Part shown: positions 23,684-32,131 of the stretch, piece by piece
How the letters are laid out: each line of letters starts with the position of its first letter
Numbering within the stretch: position 1 is the first letter of the stretch
DNA from: Mycobacterium sp.
GTDB lineage: Bacteria > Actinomycetota > Actinomycetes > Mycobacteriales > Mycobacteriaceae
Direction of reading: 5' to 3'
Assembly (NCBI GenBank): GCA_025965975.1
Contig: JAOPVX010000108.1
Location: 1-35,824, forward strand
DNA: 35,824 nt
Made by a program: the position numbers and the translations under genes
The notes under the pieces: generated by a model
The model's database searches: none
What the model saw: the letters and a program-made list of their open reading frames with translations, nothing else
What the model was told of the DNA's origin: nothing

Positions 23684-24829
23684 CTATGCAATTGCGTCGA
23701 CGGACTTGAGCAGACGCTCCTTGAAGGAGTCCGGCAGCGGGACGTAACCGGCGGTTGACAGGTTGGCCTGGCCCTGGTTGGCCGAGACCGTCAGGAACGA
23801 CTTCACCGCGGCGGCCGTGTCGGCGTCGTAGCCCTTGCTGCACACGATCTCGTAGGTCGCGAGCATCAATGGGTAGACGCCGGCAGCCTTGCTCGCGTAC
23901 AGCGCGTTCAGGTCCAGCGTGAGGTCCATGCCCTCGGCCTTGAACTTCGCCGAGGCCACCGCCTGCTTGGTGGCGTCGTCAGTCAGGGCGACCGCACCGG
24001 CCCCGCTGTCGATCTGCGCATTCTTCAGGCCGGCAGCAGCAGCCGGGCTCTTCTCGACGTAGCCGATGGAGCCGGGAGTGGCCTGGATGGCCTGCACGAC
24101 GCCGGACGACTTCTGCGCACCCTCGCCTGCGCCACCCTGGAACTCCTTGCCCGCGCCCTTGGTCCACGACTGCGGCGCCGCCGCGGCTAGGTACTTCTGG
24201 AAATTGTCGGTGGTGCCCGACGAATCCGAGCGATAGACCGGCTTGATGTCCGCGTCCGGCAGGTTGGTGCCGCTGTTCAGCGCCGCGATGGCCGGGTCGT
24301 TCCACTTGGTGATCTGGCCCTGGAAGATCTTCGCCAGCACGTCAGCGTTCAGGACGAGCTTGTCGACGCCGTCGATGTTGTAGGCCATCGCGACGGGACC
24401 GAAGACCATCGGCAGGTTCCACGCCGGGTTGCCGCCGCAACGGGCCGCGGCCTTCTGGACCTGATCGTCCTTGAGCGCCGAGTCGGAGCCGGCGAAGTCG
24501 ACCTGCTTGGCGATGAACTGGTCAACGCCGGCGCCCGAACCGGTCGGGTTGTACGCAAGGGTCTTGCCGGCGCAGACCTGGCCCCACACCTTGTTGAACT
24601 CCGCGATCGCGTTCTGCTGGGCCGTCGAACCCTCGGCGGTAAGGGAGTTCTTGCCGCCACAGTCCGCCTTTGCGGACGCGGTGCCCGAAGCGCTGGTGCC
24701 CGAGCCCGAGGCGCTCGAGCTGGAAGATGAGGAGTTTTTGTCGCTGCCGCAGGCGGTCAGCGTCAGCGCGGCGATCGCCGTCGCGGACAGAGTCGTACCG
24801 AGCGCCTTGCCAATGCTGTTGAGCTTCAC
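23684..24829 (-). CDS. pstS: Phosphate-binding lipoprotein PstS
   Basis: This is the extracellular phosphate receptor of the Pst system. From GTG 24829 the protein has a lipoprotein signal, KALGTTLSATAIAALTL-TAC, with the lipid-modified Cys at residue 27. A Ser-rich linker and the phosphate-binding domain follow: EGSTAQQNAIAEF, PTGSGAGVDQF, DFAGSDSAL, RSDSSGTTDNFQKYL. These are phosphate ligand loops. An upstream TTG (24868) would add 13 residues before the signal and is less likely. The PHO box lies about 70 bp upstream. Length is 381 residues, normal for mycobacterial PstS. Confidence 0.96.
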   Translation of the reverse strand: MKLNSIGKALGTTLSATAIAALTLTACGSDKNSSSSSSSASGSGTSASGTASAKADCGGKNSLTAEGSTAQQNAIAEFNKVWGQVCAGKTLAYNPTGSGAGVDQFIAKQVDFAGSDSALKDDQVQKAAARCGGNPAWNLPMVFGPVAMAYNIDGVDKLVLNADVLAKIFQGQITKWNDPAIAALNSGTNLPDADIKPVYRSDSSGTTDNFQKYLAAAAPQSWTKGAGKEFQGGAGEGAQKSSGVVQAIQATPGSIGYVEKSPAAAAGLKNAQIDSGAGAVALTDDATKQAVASAKFKAEGMDLTLDLNALYASKAAGVYPLMLATYEIVCSKGYDADTAAAVKSFLTVSANQGQANLSTAGYVPLPDSFKERLLKSVDAIA

Positions 24830-24899
24830 TGATCCCACTTTCGTTGACGGCTTTGAACTCCACGGCAACGTATGCGGCCGCGGTTGACGGCTCAGGGAT

Positions 24900-24921
24900 G
24901 GAAAGTGAACGAACGGTGAAC
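24900..24921 (-). promoter_or_regulatory. PHO box upstream of pstS
   Basis: Read on the minus strand, GTTCACCGTTC (24921-24911) and GTTCACTTTCC (24910-24900) are adjacent 11-bp direct repeats, the same form as before phoU. Both lie between the mshD stop and pstS, so RegX3 could induce the pst operon without mshD. Confidence 0.75.
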
Positions 24922-24934
24922 AGGTCCAGCTAAT

Positions 24935-25909
<975 letters not shown>

Positions 25910-26695
25910 TTACTGACTGCGCAGCGGGTCAACCAGCGCCTCCGGCAGGCTGTCGGGCCCGTCGTAGCCGCTCGGGTCGTCGACCATGTCGTCGGACAGG
26001 TCTGCGCCCGGCGTCGGTGGCCTCCCGCGCGCGGGCCGTACCGCCTTGTAGCCGACGTTGCGCACGGTGCCGATCAACGATTCGTATTCGGGGCCGAGCT
26101 TGGCGCGCAGCCGCCGCACATGCACGTCGACGGTGCGGGTGCCGCCGAAGAAGTCGTAGCCCCACACCTCTTGGAGCAACTGGGCGCGGGTGAACACCCG
26201 GCCGGCGTGCTGGGCGAGATACTTCAGCAGCTCGAATTCCTTATAAGTGAGGTCAAGCGGCCGCCCGCGCAGCCGCGCGGTGTACGTACCCTCGTCGATG
26301 ATCAGCTCTCCAAGGGTGATCTTGCCGAGGTTCTCCTGGTTCGCAACACCGCCGCGACGTCCCACCAGCAGCCGCAGCCTGGCGTCGATCTCGGCGGGAC
26401 CCGTGCTTGGCAGCAGAATCTCGTCGAGTCCCCATTCGACGTTGACGGCAACCAGGCCGCCCTCGTTGACGACGGCCACCACAGGAACCGACGTCCCCGT
26501 CGTGCCGAGCAGCCGACACAGGCCGCGCGCGGCGGCCAGATCAGTGCGCGCGTCGACGATCGCGACATCCGCGGTGCCCGCCTCCAGCAAGGAGGAGACC
26601 TCGGTCGGCGCCGTGCGCACAGTGTGGGCGAGCAGCGACAACGAGGGCAGGACAGATTCGGGATGTGGGTCGACCGTCAATAGCAGTAGATCCAA
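25910..26695 (-). CDS. glnR: OmpR-family nitrogen regulator GlnR
   Basis: The 261-residue orphan response regulator controls nitrogen-assimilation genes in actinobacteria. The receiver-like domain ([20 protein letters not shown] ... [20 protein letters not shown]) keeps an Asp but not the full acidic pocket. The C-terminal winged helix shows [20 protein letters not shown] and [16 protein letters not shown], followed by VGYKAVR and an acidic tail. I placed the start at TTG 26695 because GGAGGG lies 5 nt upstream and the protein then begins like Rv0818. The longer frame to 26737 has no ribosome-binding site. No histidine kinase gene is adjacent. Confidence 0.93.
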   Translation of the reverse strand: MDLLLLTVDPHPESVLPSLSLLAHTVRTAPTEVSSLLEAGTADVAIVDARTDLAAARGLCRLLGTTGTSVPVVAVVNEGGLVAVNVEWGLDEILLPSTGPAEIDARLRLLVGRRGGVANQENLGKITLGELIIDEGTYTARLRGRPLDLTYKEFELLKYLAQHAGRVFTRAQLLQEVWGYDFFGGTRTVDVHVRRLRAKLGPEYESLIGTVRNVGYKAVRPARGRPPTPGADLSDDMVDDPSGYDGPDSLPEALVDPLRSQ

Positions 26696-26773
26696 CTCGG
26701 CCCTCCAGCAGCCACGGGGACCTCGCCCAGACAACACTGTCGGTGGTGACTTCCCAGATTCATGCCTGACACA

Positions 26774-26790
26774 CGGCCGTTACCCGGCCG
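26774..26790. other. Hairpin in the glnR leader
   Basis: CGGCCG-TTACC-CGGCCG is a perfect 6-bp stem with a 5-nt loop in the 170-bp region between the divergent glnR and lmeA genes. It would lie in the 5' region of the glnR transcript. Its function is unknown. Confidence 0.3.
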
Positions 26791-26865
26791 ATGGTGATCT
26801 AACGATAGCGTGTAACTGCTGGTTAGCCGCGCCGAGGCTGGACGGAACCGTCCGTGGGCCAGAAT

Positions 26866-27669
26866 GTGCGGGTGCACAAGCTGCTGATCGGTGCGATCGC
26901 GACCGTGACCGCGGTGGTGGCGGGCGCCATCGGAGCCGACTTCGGCGCGGCGATCTACGCCGAATACCGGCTGGCCAGGAGCGTGCGCACCGCCGCAACG
27001 TTGAGCTGGGACCCGTCGGTGGGCATTCTCGGCTTCCCGTTCATGACGCAGGCGATGCACCACCACTACAACGAGATCGAGATCAAGGCCAGTGGCGTTG
27101 ATCACGCCGTGGTCGGAAAGGCCTCGCTGGAGGCGACGATGCACTCGATCGACATCGCCGATACCTCCTGGCTGATCGGGCCGGAGGCCAAGTTGGCGGT
27201 CGGCAAGCTGGAGAGCCGCATCATCATCGACTCCACCCATGTCGGGCGGTTCATGGGCATCCCCGACCTGCTGGTCGAGGCGCCGTCGCGGGAGACCAAC
27301 GACGCCACCGGCGGCACCACCGAATCGGGCATATCCAGCAACCGTGGGCTGGTGTTCACCGGCACGCCCAATAAGGCGGACTACAACAAGAAGGTCAGCA
27401 TCGCGGTCGACCTGTCGATCTCGGGGCCCGACCAGACCACGCTGATCTTCACTGCCACCGGCGTGCTGACCGGTGCGGGCACGGCAGATCAGCGGGTTCC
27501 CCACGACAAGCTTCCCGCGGTACTCGCCGCGTTCAGCACCAGCCTGCCTGGTCAGAAGCTGCCGTTCGGCGTAGGGCCGACCAGCGAGGGGGCCCGCGGC
27601 TCCGACATCATCATCGAGGGGATCACCAAGGGAGTAACCATCCCCCTCGACGGGTTCAGGTTGTCATGA
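26866..27669 (+). CDS. lmeA: LmeA-like DUF2993 protein (lipomannan elongation)
   Basis: This exported protein of about 267 residues has an N-terminal signal or anchor (HKLLIGAIATVTAVVAGAIG) and a DUF2993 domain (LARSVRTAATLSWDPSVGI, VGKASLEATMHSIDIADTSW, DIIIEGITKGVTIPLDGFR). LmeA of M. smegmatis binds phospholipid in the periplasm and is needed to elongate the mannan of lipomannan; Rv0817c is the counterpart. The start is uncertain among GTG 26854, 26866 and 26872. The stop overlaps the next ATG (ATGA). Confidence 0.88.
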   Translation: MRVHKLLIGAIATVTAVVAGAIGADFGAAIYAEYRLARSVRTAATLSWDPSVGILGFPFMTQAMHHHYNEIEIKASGVDHAVVGKASLEATMHSIDIADTSWLIGPEAKLAVGKLESRIIIDSTHVGRFMGIPDLLVEAPSRETNDATGGTTESGISSNRGLVFTGTPNKADYNKKVSIAVDLSISGPDQTTLIFTATGVLTGAGTADQRVPHDKLPAVLAAFSTSLPGQKLPFGVGPTSEGARGSDIIIEGITKGVTIPLDGFRLS

Positions 27670-28088
27670 GTTCTTCCGTCGTCTTGGCGATCACCGTGCT
27701 GGTCGCCGCGTTCGGCCTGGCGTATGTGGTCGGCCGGCTGCTGACGCTGCGTTCCGGAATGCTCAAGGCGGCCGCCGATGCGAGCAATGTCGACACCTCC
27801 GACCTGGGCCTGTCGCACACCGGTCCGACGCTCGTGCACTTTTCCGCGGTGTGGTGCGGGCCCTGCGCCGCGGTGCGCCGGGTCGTCGATCAGGTCTGCG
27901 AGGACATGCCGGGCGTCGCGCACCTCGAGATCGATATGGATGCCAATCCCGAAGCAGCCCGACGGCTTTCGGTGTTGTCGCTGCCGACGACCTTGATCTT
28001 CGACGCCGACGGGCGGCCGCGATACCGCACCGTAGGTGTTCCCACGGTCGCTGACCTGCGGTCGGCTCTGGAACCGCTGTTGGCTTGA
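27666..28088 (+). CDS. Membrane-anchored thioredoxin, Rv0816c (ThiX)-like
   Basis: This 140-residue protein has an N-terminal membrane helix (VVLAITVLVAAFGLAYVVG) and a thioredoxin domain with active site WCGPC (C64, C67), cis-Pro LPTT and IFDADGRPRYRTVG. It would act as a disulfide oxidoreductase tethered to the membrane. Topology cannot be read from the sequence. It is coupled to lmeA by a 4-bp overlap. Confidence 0.92.
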   Translation: MSSSVVLAITVLVAAFGLAYVVGRLLTLRSGMLKAAADASNVDTSDLGLSHTGPTLVHFSAVWCGPCAAVRRVVDQVCEDMPGVAHLEIDMDANPEAARRLSVLSLPTTLIFDADGRPRYRTVGVPTVADLRSALEPLLA

Positions 28089-28104
28089 TCACTATGTCAT
28101 TGGG

Positions 28105-28110
28105 TAAGCT
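28105..28110 (+). promoter_or_regulatory. -10 box of a leaderless transcript (poly-Cys leader)
   Basis: TAAGCT fits the TANNNT -10 consensus, and exactly 7 nt separate it from GTG 28118. That is the spacing expected when transcription starts at the G of the start codon, giving a leaderless mRNA. No good -35 is visible. Confidence 0.6.
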
Positions 28111-28117
28111 GTCGGGC

Positions 28118-28210
28118 GTGTCCACCCGCCTTGAGCCGATGCTCACGAAACGCCGCGCAGTCGATCTGTGCCGCGTCGCGGGTTCTTGCTGTTGTTGTTG
28201 TAGCTGCTGA
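28118..28210 (+). CDS. Polycysteine leader peptide, cysteine-responsive attenuator
   Basis: A 30-residue frame from GTG to TGA ends in GSCCCCCSC: seven Cys in total, six among the last seven residues. It matches the leaderless poly-Cys short ORFs reported in mycobacteria, one of which precedes the orthologous sulfur operon in M. smegmatis. Ribosome stalling at Cys codons when charged Cys-tRNA is scarce raises expression of the genes downstream. Here these are DUF4395, cysA and sseC. The peptide itself probably has no function. It starts 30 bp after the thioredoxin gene. Confidence 0.88.
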   Translation: MSTRLEPMLTKRRAVDLCRVAGSCCCCCSC

Positions 28211-28293
28211 GTAGCCGCGCCCGTTCTTTCGCGCCGCTCTCGGAGCAGCCCATGTGGCCTGCTCGTGCCCAGCCCATTTATGCAACAGGAGCA
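28203..28293 (+). promoter_or_regulatory. Attenuator RNA with competing stems that hide the ribosome-binding site
   Basis: Four segments can pair in two exclusive ways. Segment 1 GCTGCTGAG (28203-28211, last Cys codons and stop) pairs with segment 2 (CTC 28239-28241 and AGCAGC 28244-28249), and segment 3 TGCTC (28260-28264) with segment 4 GAGCA (28289-28293), which covers the AGGAG ribosome-binding site. Alternatively segment 2 GAGCAG (28243-28248) pairs with CTGCTC (28259-28264) and frees the site. A ribosome stalled on the Cys codons would mask segment 1 and favour the open form. Pairings are seen in the sequence; the switch is inferred. Confidence 0.65.
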
Positions 28294-28298
28294 CATTC

Positions 28299-28769
28299 AT
28301 GTCGACCAACATCAACACCGGCGCACCGGACCAGGTGGACGTGCGCGGACCGCGGTTCGCCGCCTGGGTGACCACGGTCGTGATCGTCGCGACACTGGTC
28401 GTTTCGGCCTTCAGCGAGGCAGGAGCGGCTGTGGTCCTCGGCCTGCAAGCGGTGGTCTTCGCCGTCGGCGCGTGGCGCGGGCCCCGGCAGCATCCCTACG
28501 GCCTGATCTTCCAGCGCCTCGTCGCTCCCCGGGTCGGGCCGGTCACCGAAAAAGAACCCGCGCCGCCGTTGAAGTTCGCCCAACTGGTCGGCTTCGTGTT
28601 CGCGGTCGTTGGCGTCATCGGGTTCGCCACCGGTGTCCTGCTCCTCGGCATGATCGCCACCGGCTTCGCGCTGGTAGCAGCGTTCCTCAACGCGGCCTTC
28701 GGGATCTGCCTTGGCTGCCAGCTCTACCCGCTCGTCGCACGGTACCGCCGTGCACCGTCCCCTGCATAA
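28299..28769 (+). CDS. DUF4395 membrane protein of the sulfur operon
   Basis: This 156-residue protein has about four hydrophobic helices (FAAWVTTVVIVATLVVSAF; AAVVLGLQAVVFAVGAW; LVGFVFAVVGVIGFATGVLL; MIATGFALVAAFLNAAF) and a conserved C-terminal GICLGCQLYPL with two Cys. DUF4395 proteins often accompany rhodanese genes, and the Cys pair suggests a role in sulfur transfer or export, still unproven. ATG 28299 has AGGAG 7 nt upstream, inside the attenuator stem. First structural gene of the operon. Confidence 0.88.
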   Translation: MSTNINTGAPDQVDVRGPRFAAWVTTVVIVATLVVSAFSEAGAAVVLGLQAVVFAVGAWRGPRQHPYGLIFQRLVAPRVGPVTEKEPAPPLKFAQLVGFVFAVVGVIGFATGVLLLGMIATGFALVAAFLNAAFGICLGCQLYPLVARYRRAPSPA

Positions 28770-28805
28770 GCGCTCAAACAGCAAGTAACGGAAAGGATTT
28801 CGTCT

Positions 28806-29639
28806 ATGGCACGCTCCGACGTCCTGGTCACCACGGACTGGGCCGAGAGCAATCTCGACGCGCCGAACACCGTCTTCGTCGAGGTCGACGAGGACACCAG
28901 CGCCTACGACGGCGGCCACATCGAGGGCGCTGTCAAGCTGGACTGGAAGGCCGACCTGCAGGACGCGGTCAAGCGTGACTTCGTCGACGCCCAGCAGTTC
29001 TCGAAGCTGCTGAGCGATCGCGGCATCGCCAACGACGACACCGTGATCCTCTACGGCGGCAACAACAACTGGTTCGCCGCATACGCGTACTGGTACTTCA
29101 AGCTGTACGGACACGACAAGGTCAAGCTGCTCGACGGCGGCCGCAAGAAGTGGGAGCTCGACGGTCGCCCGCTGTCCGCCGCCGCGGTGAACCGGCCGGG
29201 GACCAGCTACACCGCGAAGGACCAGGACAGCACCATCCGCGCGTTCCGCGACGAGGTCATCGCGGCGATCAGCGCCAAGAACCTGGTCGACGTGCGCTCC
29301 CCCGACGAGTTCTCCGGCAAGATCCTCGCGCCGGCCCACCTGCCGCAGGAGCAGAGCCAGCGCCCGGGGCATATCCCCGGCGCCATCAACGTTCCGTGGA
29401 GCAAGGCGGCCAACGAGGACGGCACGTTCAAGTCGGACGAGCACCTGGCCAAGCTGTACGCCGAGGCGGGCCTGGACGGCGAGAAGGAGACCATCGCGTA
29501 CTGCCGGATCGGCGAGCGCTCGTCGCACACCTGGTTCGTGCTGCAGGAACTGTTGGGACACAAGAACGTCAAGAACTACGACGGCAGTTGGACTGAATAC
29601 GGCTCCCTGGTGGGTGCCCCGATCGAGTTGGGAAGTTGA
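28806..29639 (+). CDS. cysA2: Thiosulfate sulfurtransferase (rhodanese), CysA2-like
   Basis: The 277-residue protein has two rhodanese domains. The first is catalytically silent (VFVEVDEDTSAYDGGHIEGA ... LYGGNNNWFAAY). The second has active Cys233 in AYCRIGERSSHTWF, preceded by VDVRSPDEFSGKI and PGHIPGAINVPW. It transfers sulfane sulfur from thiosulfate. It corresponds to Rv0815c and is followed by sseC with 1 bp between them. Confidence 0.95.
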   Translation: MARSDVLVTTDWAESNLDAPNTVFVEVDEDTSAYDGGHIEGAVKLDWKADLQDAVKRDFVDAQQFSKLLSDRGIANDDTVILYGGNNNWFAAYAYWYFKLYGHDKVKLLDGGRKKWELDGRPLSAAAVNRPGTSYTAKDQDSTIRAFRDEVIAAISAKNLVDVRSPDEFSGKILAPAHLPQEQSQRPGHIPGAINVPWSKAANEDGTFKSDEHLAKLYAEAGLDGEKETIAYCRIGERSSHTWFVLQELLGHKNVKNYDGSWTEYGSLVGAPIELGS

Positions 29640-29640
29640 T

Positions 29641-29943
29641 ATGTGCTCTGCACCCAAGCAAGGCCTGACGTTGCCGGCCGGCGTCGACCTCGAGAAGGAG
29701 ACGGTGATCACCGGCCGCGTCGTCGACGGGTCGGGGCAGGCCGTCGGCGGCGCGTTCGTGCGGCTGCTGGACTCCTCTGCCGAATTCACCGCGGAGGTCG
29801 TCGCGTCGGCCACCGGTGACTTCCGGTTCTTCGCCGCTCCTGGCACGTGGACGCTGCGCGCGCTGTCCCCTGCGGGCAACGGCGATGCCAGCGTTGCGCC
29901 GTCTGGCGCGGGTATCCACGAGGTCGACGTCAAGGTCGCCTGA
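29641..29943 (+). CDS. sseC: SseC-like DUF1416 protein
   Basis: This 100-residue protein has a conserved N-terminus with Cys (MCSAPKQGLTLPAGVDLEKE) and a single immunoglobulin-like, Gly/Val-rich domain (GRVVDGSGQAVGGAFVRLLD ... SATGDFRFFAAPGTWTLRAL). It always accompanies CysA in mycobacteria (Rv0814c) and is thought to serve sulfur metabolism; its biochemistry is not established. ATG 29641 has GGGAAG upstream. Last gene before a strong terminator. Confidence 0.9.
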   Translation: MCSAPKQGLTLPAGVDLEKETVITGRVVDGSGQAVGGAFVRLLDSSAEFTAEVVASATGDFRFFAAPGTWTLRALSPAGNGDASVAPSGAGIHEVDVKVA

Positions 29944-29946
29944 CCG

Positions 29947-29984
29947 AGCCGCTGCGGCCGGTAACCGGCCGCGGCTGTGTTTTC
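29947..29984 (+). terminator. Rho-independent terminator of the cysA-sseC operon
   Basis: GCGGCCGG-TAA?-CCGGCCGC forms a perfect 8-bp GC stem (29954-29961, 29965-29972) around a 3-nt loop, extended by AGCC/GGCT, and GTGTTTT follows. This is the most classical terminator in the window. Confidence 0.75.
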
Positions 29985-30115
29985 GCTGCAAGAACGCGGC
30001 GAAGTGAGCTGTTTCGATCCACGATGTGGTTACTTCTCGCGCCGCCAAAGTACGCATCAAAGGCCCGGTAATTGGTTCGACGGCGGTCGCCGAGAGTGGT
30101 TGGGGCTCCGGCGGC

Positions 30116-30121
30116 TAGACT
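30116..30121 (+). promoter_or_regulatory. -10 box of a leaderless transcript (30129)
   Basis: TAGACT, then exactly 7 nt, then GTG 30129: the same geometry as at 28105. Transcription should begin at the start codon of the 32-residue membrane peptide. Confidence 0.55.
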
Positions 30122-30128
30122 CGCTGCC

Positions 30129-30227
30129 GTGGTGCTGTTCTTCGAGATCATGCTCGTCGCGGCCGTCGTGGTCATCACGTGGTTCGCGCTGTACGCGTTG
30201 TATCGCCTCATCACCGACGAGTCGTGA
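30129..30227 (+). CDS. 32-residue leaderless membrane peptide
   Basis: The frame GTG 30129 to TGA 30227 encodes one hydrophobic helix ([20 protein letters not shown]) and a short polar tail. Its stop overlaps the start of the nitrobindin-like gene (GTGA), so translation of the two is coupled. A -10 box 7 nt upstream supports a leaderless message. It is too short for most gene finders. GTG 30132 is an alternative start. Membrane peptide or leader function is possible; I cannot assign a role. Confidence 0.6.
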   Translation: MVLFFEIMLVAAVVVITWFALYALYRLITDES

Positions 30228-30853
30228 CCTCCGGCGACGACGCAGTCGCGGCGGCGGCCGAACGAGCGAAAACAACGGCGGCCCGCAACATCCCGGTGTT
30301 CGACGACCTGCCGCTGCCCGCCGACACTGCCAACCTGCGTGAGGGCGCGAACCTCAACGACGCGCTGCTCGCACTGCTGCCGCTAGTGGGTGTGTGGCGC
30401 GGCGAGGGCGAGGGCCGCGGACCAAGCGGCGACTATCGGTTCGGCCAGCAGATCGTGGTTTCGCACGACGGTGGCGACTACCTGAACTGGGAGGCACGGT
30501 CCTGGCGACTGACCGACACCGGAGCGTACGAAGCGCCCGCACTGCGCGAGACCGGCTTCTGGCGGTTCGTCGACGACCCCGCCGATCCGTCCGAGTCGCA
30601 GGCCATCGAGCTGCTGCTGGCGCATTCAGCGGGCTACGTCGAATTGTTCTACGGAAGCCCCCTCAACCAGTCCTCGTGGGAGCTGGTCACCGATGCGCTG
30701 GCGCGCAGCAAGTCCGGGATGCTGGTCGGCGGGGCCAAGCGGCTCTACGGCATCGTCGAGGGCGGCGACCTTGCCTACGTGGAGGAACGGGTCGACGCCG
30801 ACGGGGGGCTGGTGCCACACCTGTCGGCCCGGCTTTCGAGGTTCGTCGGCTAG
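30224..30853 (+). CDS. FABP-like / nitrobindin-family protein, Rv0813c-like
   Basis: This 209-residue protein begins with a helical N-terminus ([20 protein letters not shown]) and then a 10-stranded beta barrel with [40 protein letters not shown] and [20 protein letters not shown]. The His in AHSAGY is in the place of the heme-ligand His in nitrobindins. Rv0813c has the fatty-acid-binding-protein fold in its crystal structure. GTG 30224 gives a length like Rv0813c. It is coupled at both ends: GTGA upstream, TAGTG downstream. Confidence 0.92.
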   Translation: MTSGDDAVAAAAERAKTTAARNIPVFDDLPLPADTANLREGANLNDALLALLPLVGVWRGEGEGRGPSGDYRFGQQIVVSHDGGDYLNWEARSWRLTDTGAYEAPALRETGFWRFVDDPADPSESQAIELLLAHSAGYVELFYGSPLNQSSWELVTDALARSKSGMLVGGAKRLYGIVEGGDLAYVEERVDADGGLVPHLSARLSRFVG

Positions 30854-31110
30854 TGCGCGCGGTATCACTGGCGGCAGGATTCGCCGCGGCGGGACTCCTT
30901 GCCGCGTGCTCGTCGAACACGCCGCCTGGACAACAGTCGCCGACCTCGGTCGCCCCGAGCGCCCACGGCGGTTTCGCGCATTGCCTGAGTGAGCACGGCG
31001 TGCCCACCGCGCCGGGTCCTGCCGCCGGTCCGCCCCCGGGTGTCGACCAGGACACCTGGCACCGCGCGATGCAGGCGTGCTCGTCGCTGGCGCCGGGGCC
31101 GGCCAGCTAG
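30853..31110 (+). CDS. Small lipoprotein with a Cys-x-HGVP motif
   Basis: This 85-residue protein starts at GTG 30853, overlapping the previous TAG. It has a lipoprotein signal, VSLAAGFAAAGLLAAC, with lipid Cys19, a Pro/Ser-rich linker, then FAHCLSEHGVP and a C-terminal MQACSSL. The C...HGVP ... AC pattern recurs in small actinobacterial lipoproteins, where the two Cys probably form a disulfide. The function is unknown. Its stop shares the palindrome CTAG with the convergent gene. Confidence 0.75.
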   Translation: MRAVSLAAGFAAAGLLAACSSNTPPGQQSPTSVAPSAHGGFAHCLSEHGVPTAPGPAAGPPPGVDQDTWHRAMQACSSLAPGPAS

Positions 31111-31970
31111 GCCAGCACGGGCGCCTTGCCTGCGCCGGTGAGCCACTGTTGCTGCAATTGCCCCAGCGTGCCGTTCCCGCGAAGCGTGTCGACGGCCCAC
31201 GACACGCAGCGGGTCAGCGGACTGCCCTTGTCCAGGACGATGCCGAACCTCTCGACATCGCCTGACGCACTGGGTAATTGGCCGACCATCAGCCCGTTGC
31301 GCAGCTCGTTGGCGACCGCGAATGCGGTCGGCAGGTCGACTACGACCGCATCGATCTCGCCGTTGCTCAACGCCATCTTGGCGTCACCGTTGGTGTTGTA
31401 GACCTCGACAGGGACATCGCCGTCCACCGACGTCGCTGCGGTGTAACTGGTCGTGCCCACCTGCACACCCAGCCGCAGCTTCTTCAGCTGCTTGACTGTC
31501 TTGACGCCGGCCGCTGGCGACGACTTGACCGTCACGACGGCCTGCGTCACGTCGAAATACGGCGAGGAGAAATCCACCGCGGCCTTGCGCTGCTCGGTGA
31601 TCGAGAACTCAGATAGGTTGGCGTCGAACGTCTTTGACCCTGGAGTAAGTGCAGCATTGAAGGGCACCCGCACCCATCGCACGTCGTCGCGGGCATAGCG
31701 CATCTTGGCCGCGACGGCGTAGGCGAGCGCCGCTTCGAAACCCTCACCGCTGGCCGGATTGTCGCCCATGTACCAGGGCGGGTAGACCGGCCGGTCGGTG
31801 CCGAACGTGAAGATGCCCTGATACAGCGTGCCAAGCATGTCCTTCGTGCACTTGTCGGGATTGGCCGTCGCGGTCTTGTTGGCGACCGGCGCGCATGCGG
31901 TGGCCGCCGCCAGGGTGGTCGCAGCCATCACCGCGACCAGCCTCCACGCGTTGCGCATGGGGCGCATCAT
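31107..31970 (-). CDS. Amino-acid-type ABC transporter solute-binding lipoprotein
   Basis: The 287-residue protein has a lipobox signal (RLVAVMAATTLAAATAC) and a family-3 solute-binding domain: IFTFGTDRPVYPPWYMGDNP, GEGFEAALAYAVAAKM, SEFSITEQRKAAVDFSSPYF, LRLGVQVGTTSYTAA and GEIDAVVVDLPTAF. It would bind a polar amino acid or related solute outside the membrane. No permease or ATPase gene is adjacent, so it is an orphan receptor here. The start is one of three ATGs (31970, 31967, 31958). It ends tail to tail with the small lipoprotein gene. Confidence 0.88.
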   Translation of the reverse strand: MMRPMRNAWRLVAVMAATTLAAATACAPVANKTATANPDKCTKDMLGTLYQGIFTFGTDRPVYPPWYMGDNPASGEGFEAALAYAVAAKMRYARDDVRWVRVPFNAALTPGSKTFDANLSEFSITEQRKAAVDFSSPYFDVTQAVVTVKSSPAAGVKTVKQLKKLRLGVQVGTTSYTAATSVDGDVPVEVYNTNGDAKMALSNGEIDAVVVDLPTAFAVANELRNGLMVGQLPSASGDVERFGIVLDKGSPLTRCVSWAVDTLRGNGTLGQLQQQWLTGAGKAPVLA

Positions 31971-32018
31971 CGCGCACCTGGCTCACTGACGCCAGCATTA
32001 CCGGACCTGGATATGGGG

Positions 32019-32073
32019 CGGCCCCCGAGCCATCGTATTCCTGGGTGGACAAGACCGAGGGGCTCGGGGGCCG
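32019..32073. repeat. 13-bp perfect inverted repeat upstream of the solute-binding gene
   Basis: CGGCCCCCGAGCC (32019-32031) and GGCTCGGGGGCCG (32061-32073) enclose a 29-nt loop, in the 294-bp gap 31971-32264. It could end transcription from the pabC side or be an RNA structure in the leader of the solute-binding gene. There is no T-tract. The rest of the gap holds the repeat at 32111 and, on the minus strand, a GGAAGGAGGTGG sequence not followed by any long frame. Confidence 0.55.
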
Positions 32074-32110
32074 GGTGACTGCGGGGAATTCGCCAGCGCG
32101 CGCAGGTTGC

Positions 32111-32131
32111 GATGAGCGCTTGCGCGAAGGG
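32111..32131 (+). repeat. Diverged copy of the mshD repeat motif
   Basis: GATGAGCGCTTGCGCGAAGG resembles the start of the 33-bp unit in mshD (GATGAGCCGCTCGCGCGAAG) with one base missing and few changes. Its placement in a gap suggests a dispersed repeat family. Confidence 0.45.

Noticed and set aside
32019-32073. 6C small RNA
   Set aside because: There are runs of five C, but the two-hairpin 6C architecture with C-rich loops is not present; only one long-loop stem can form.
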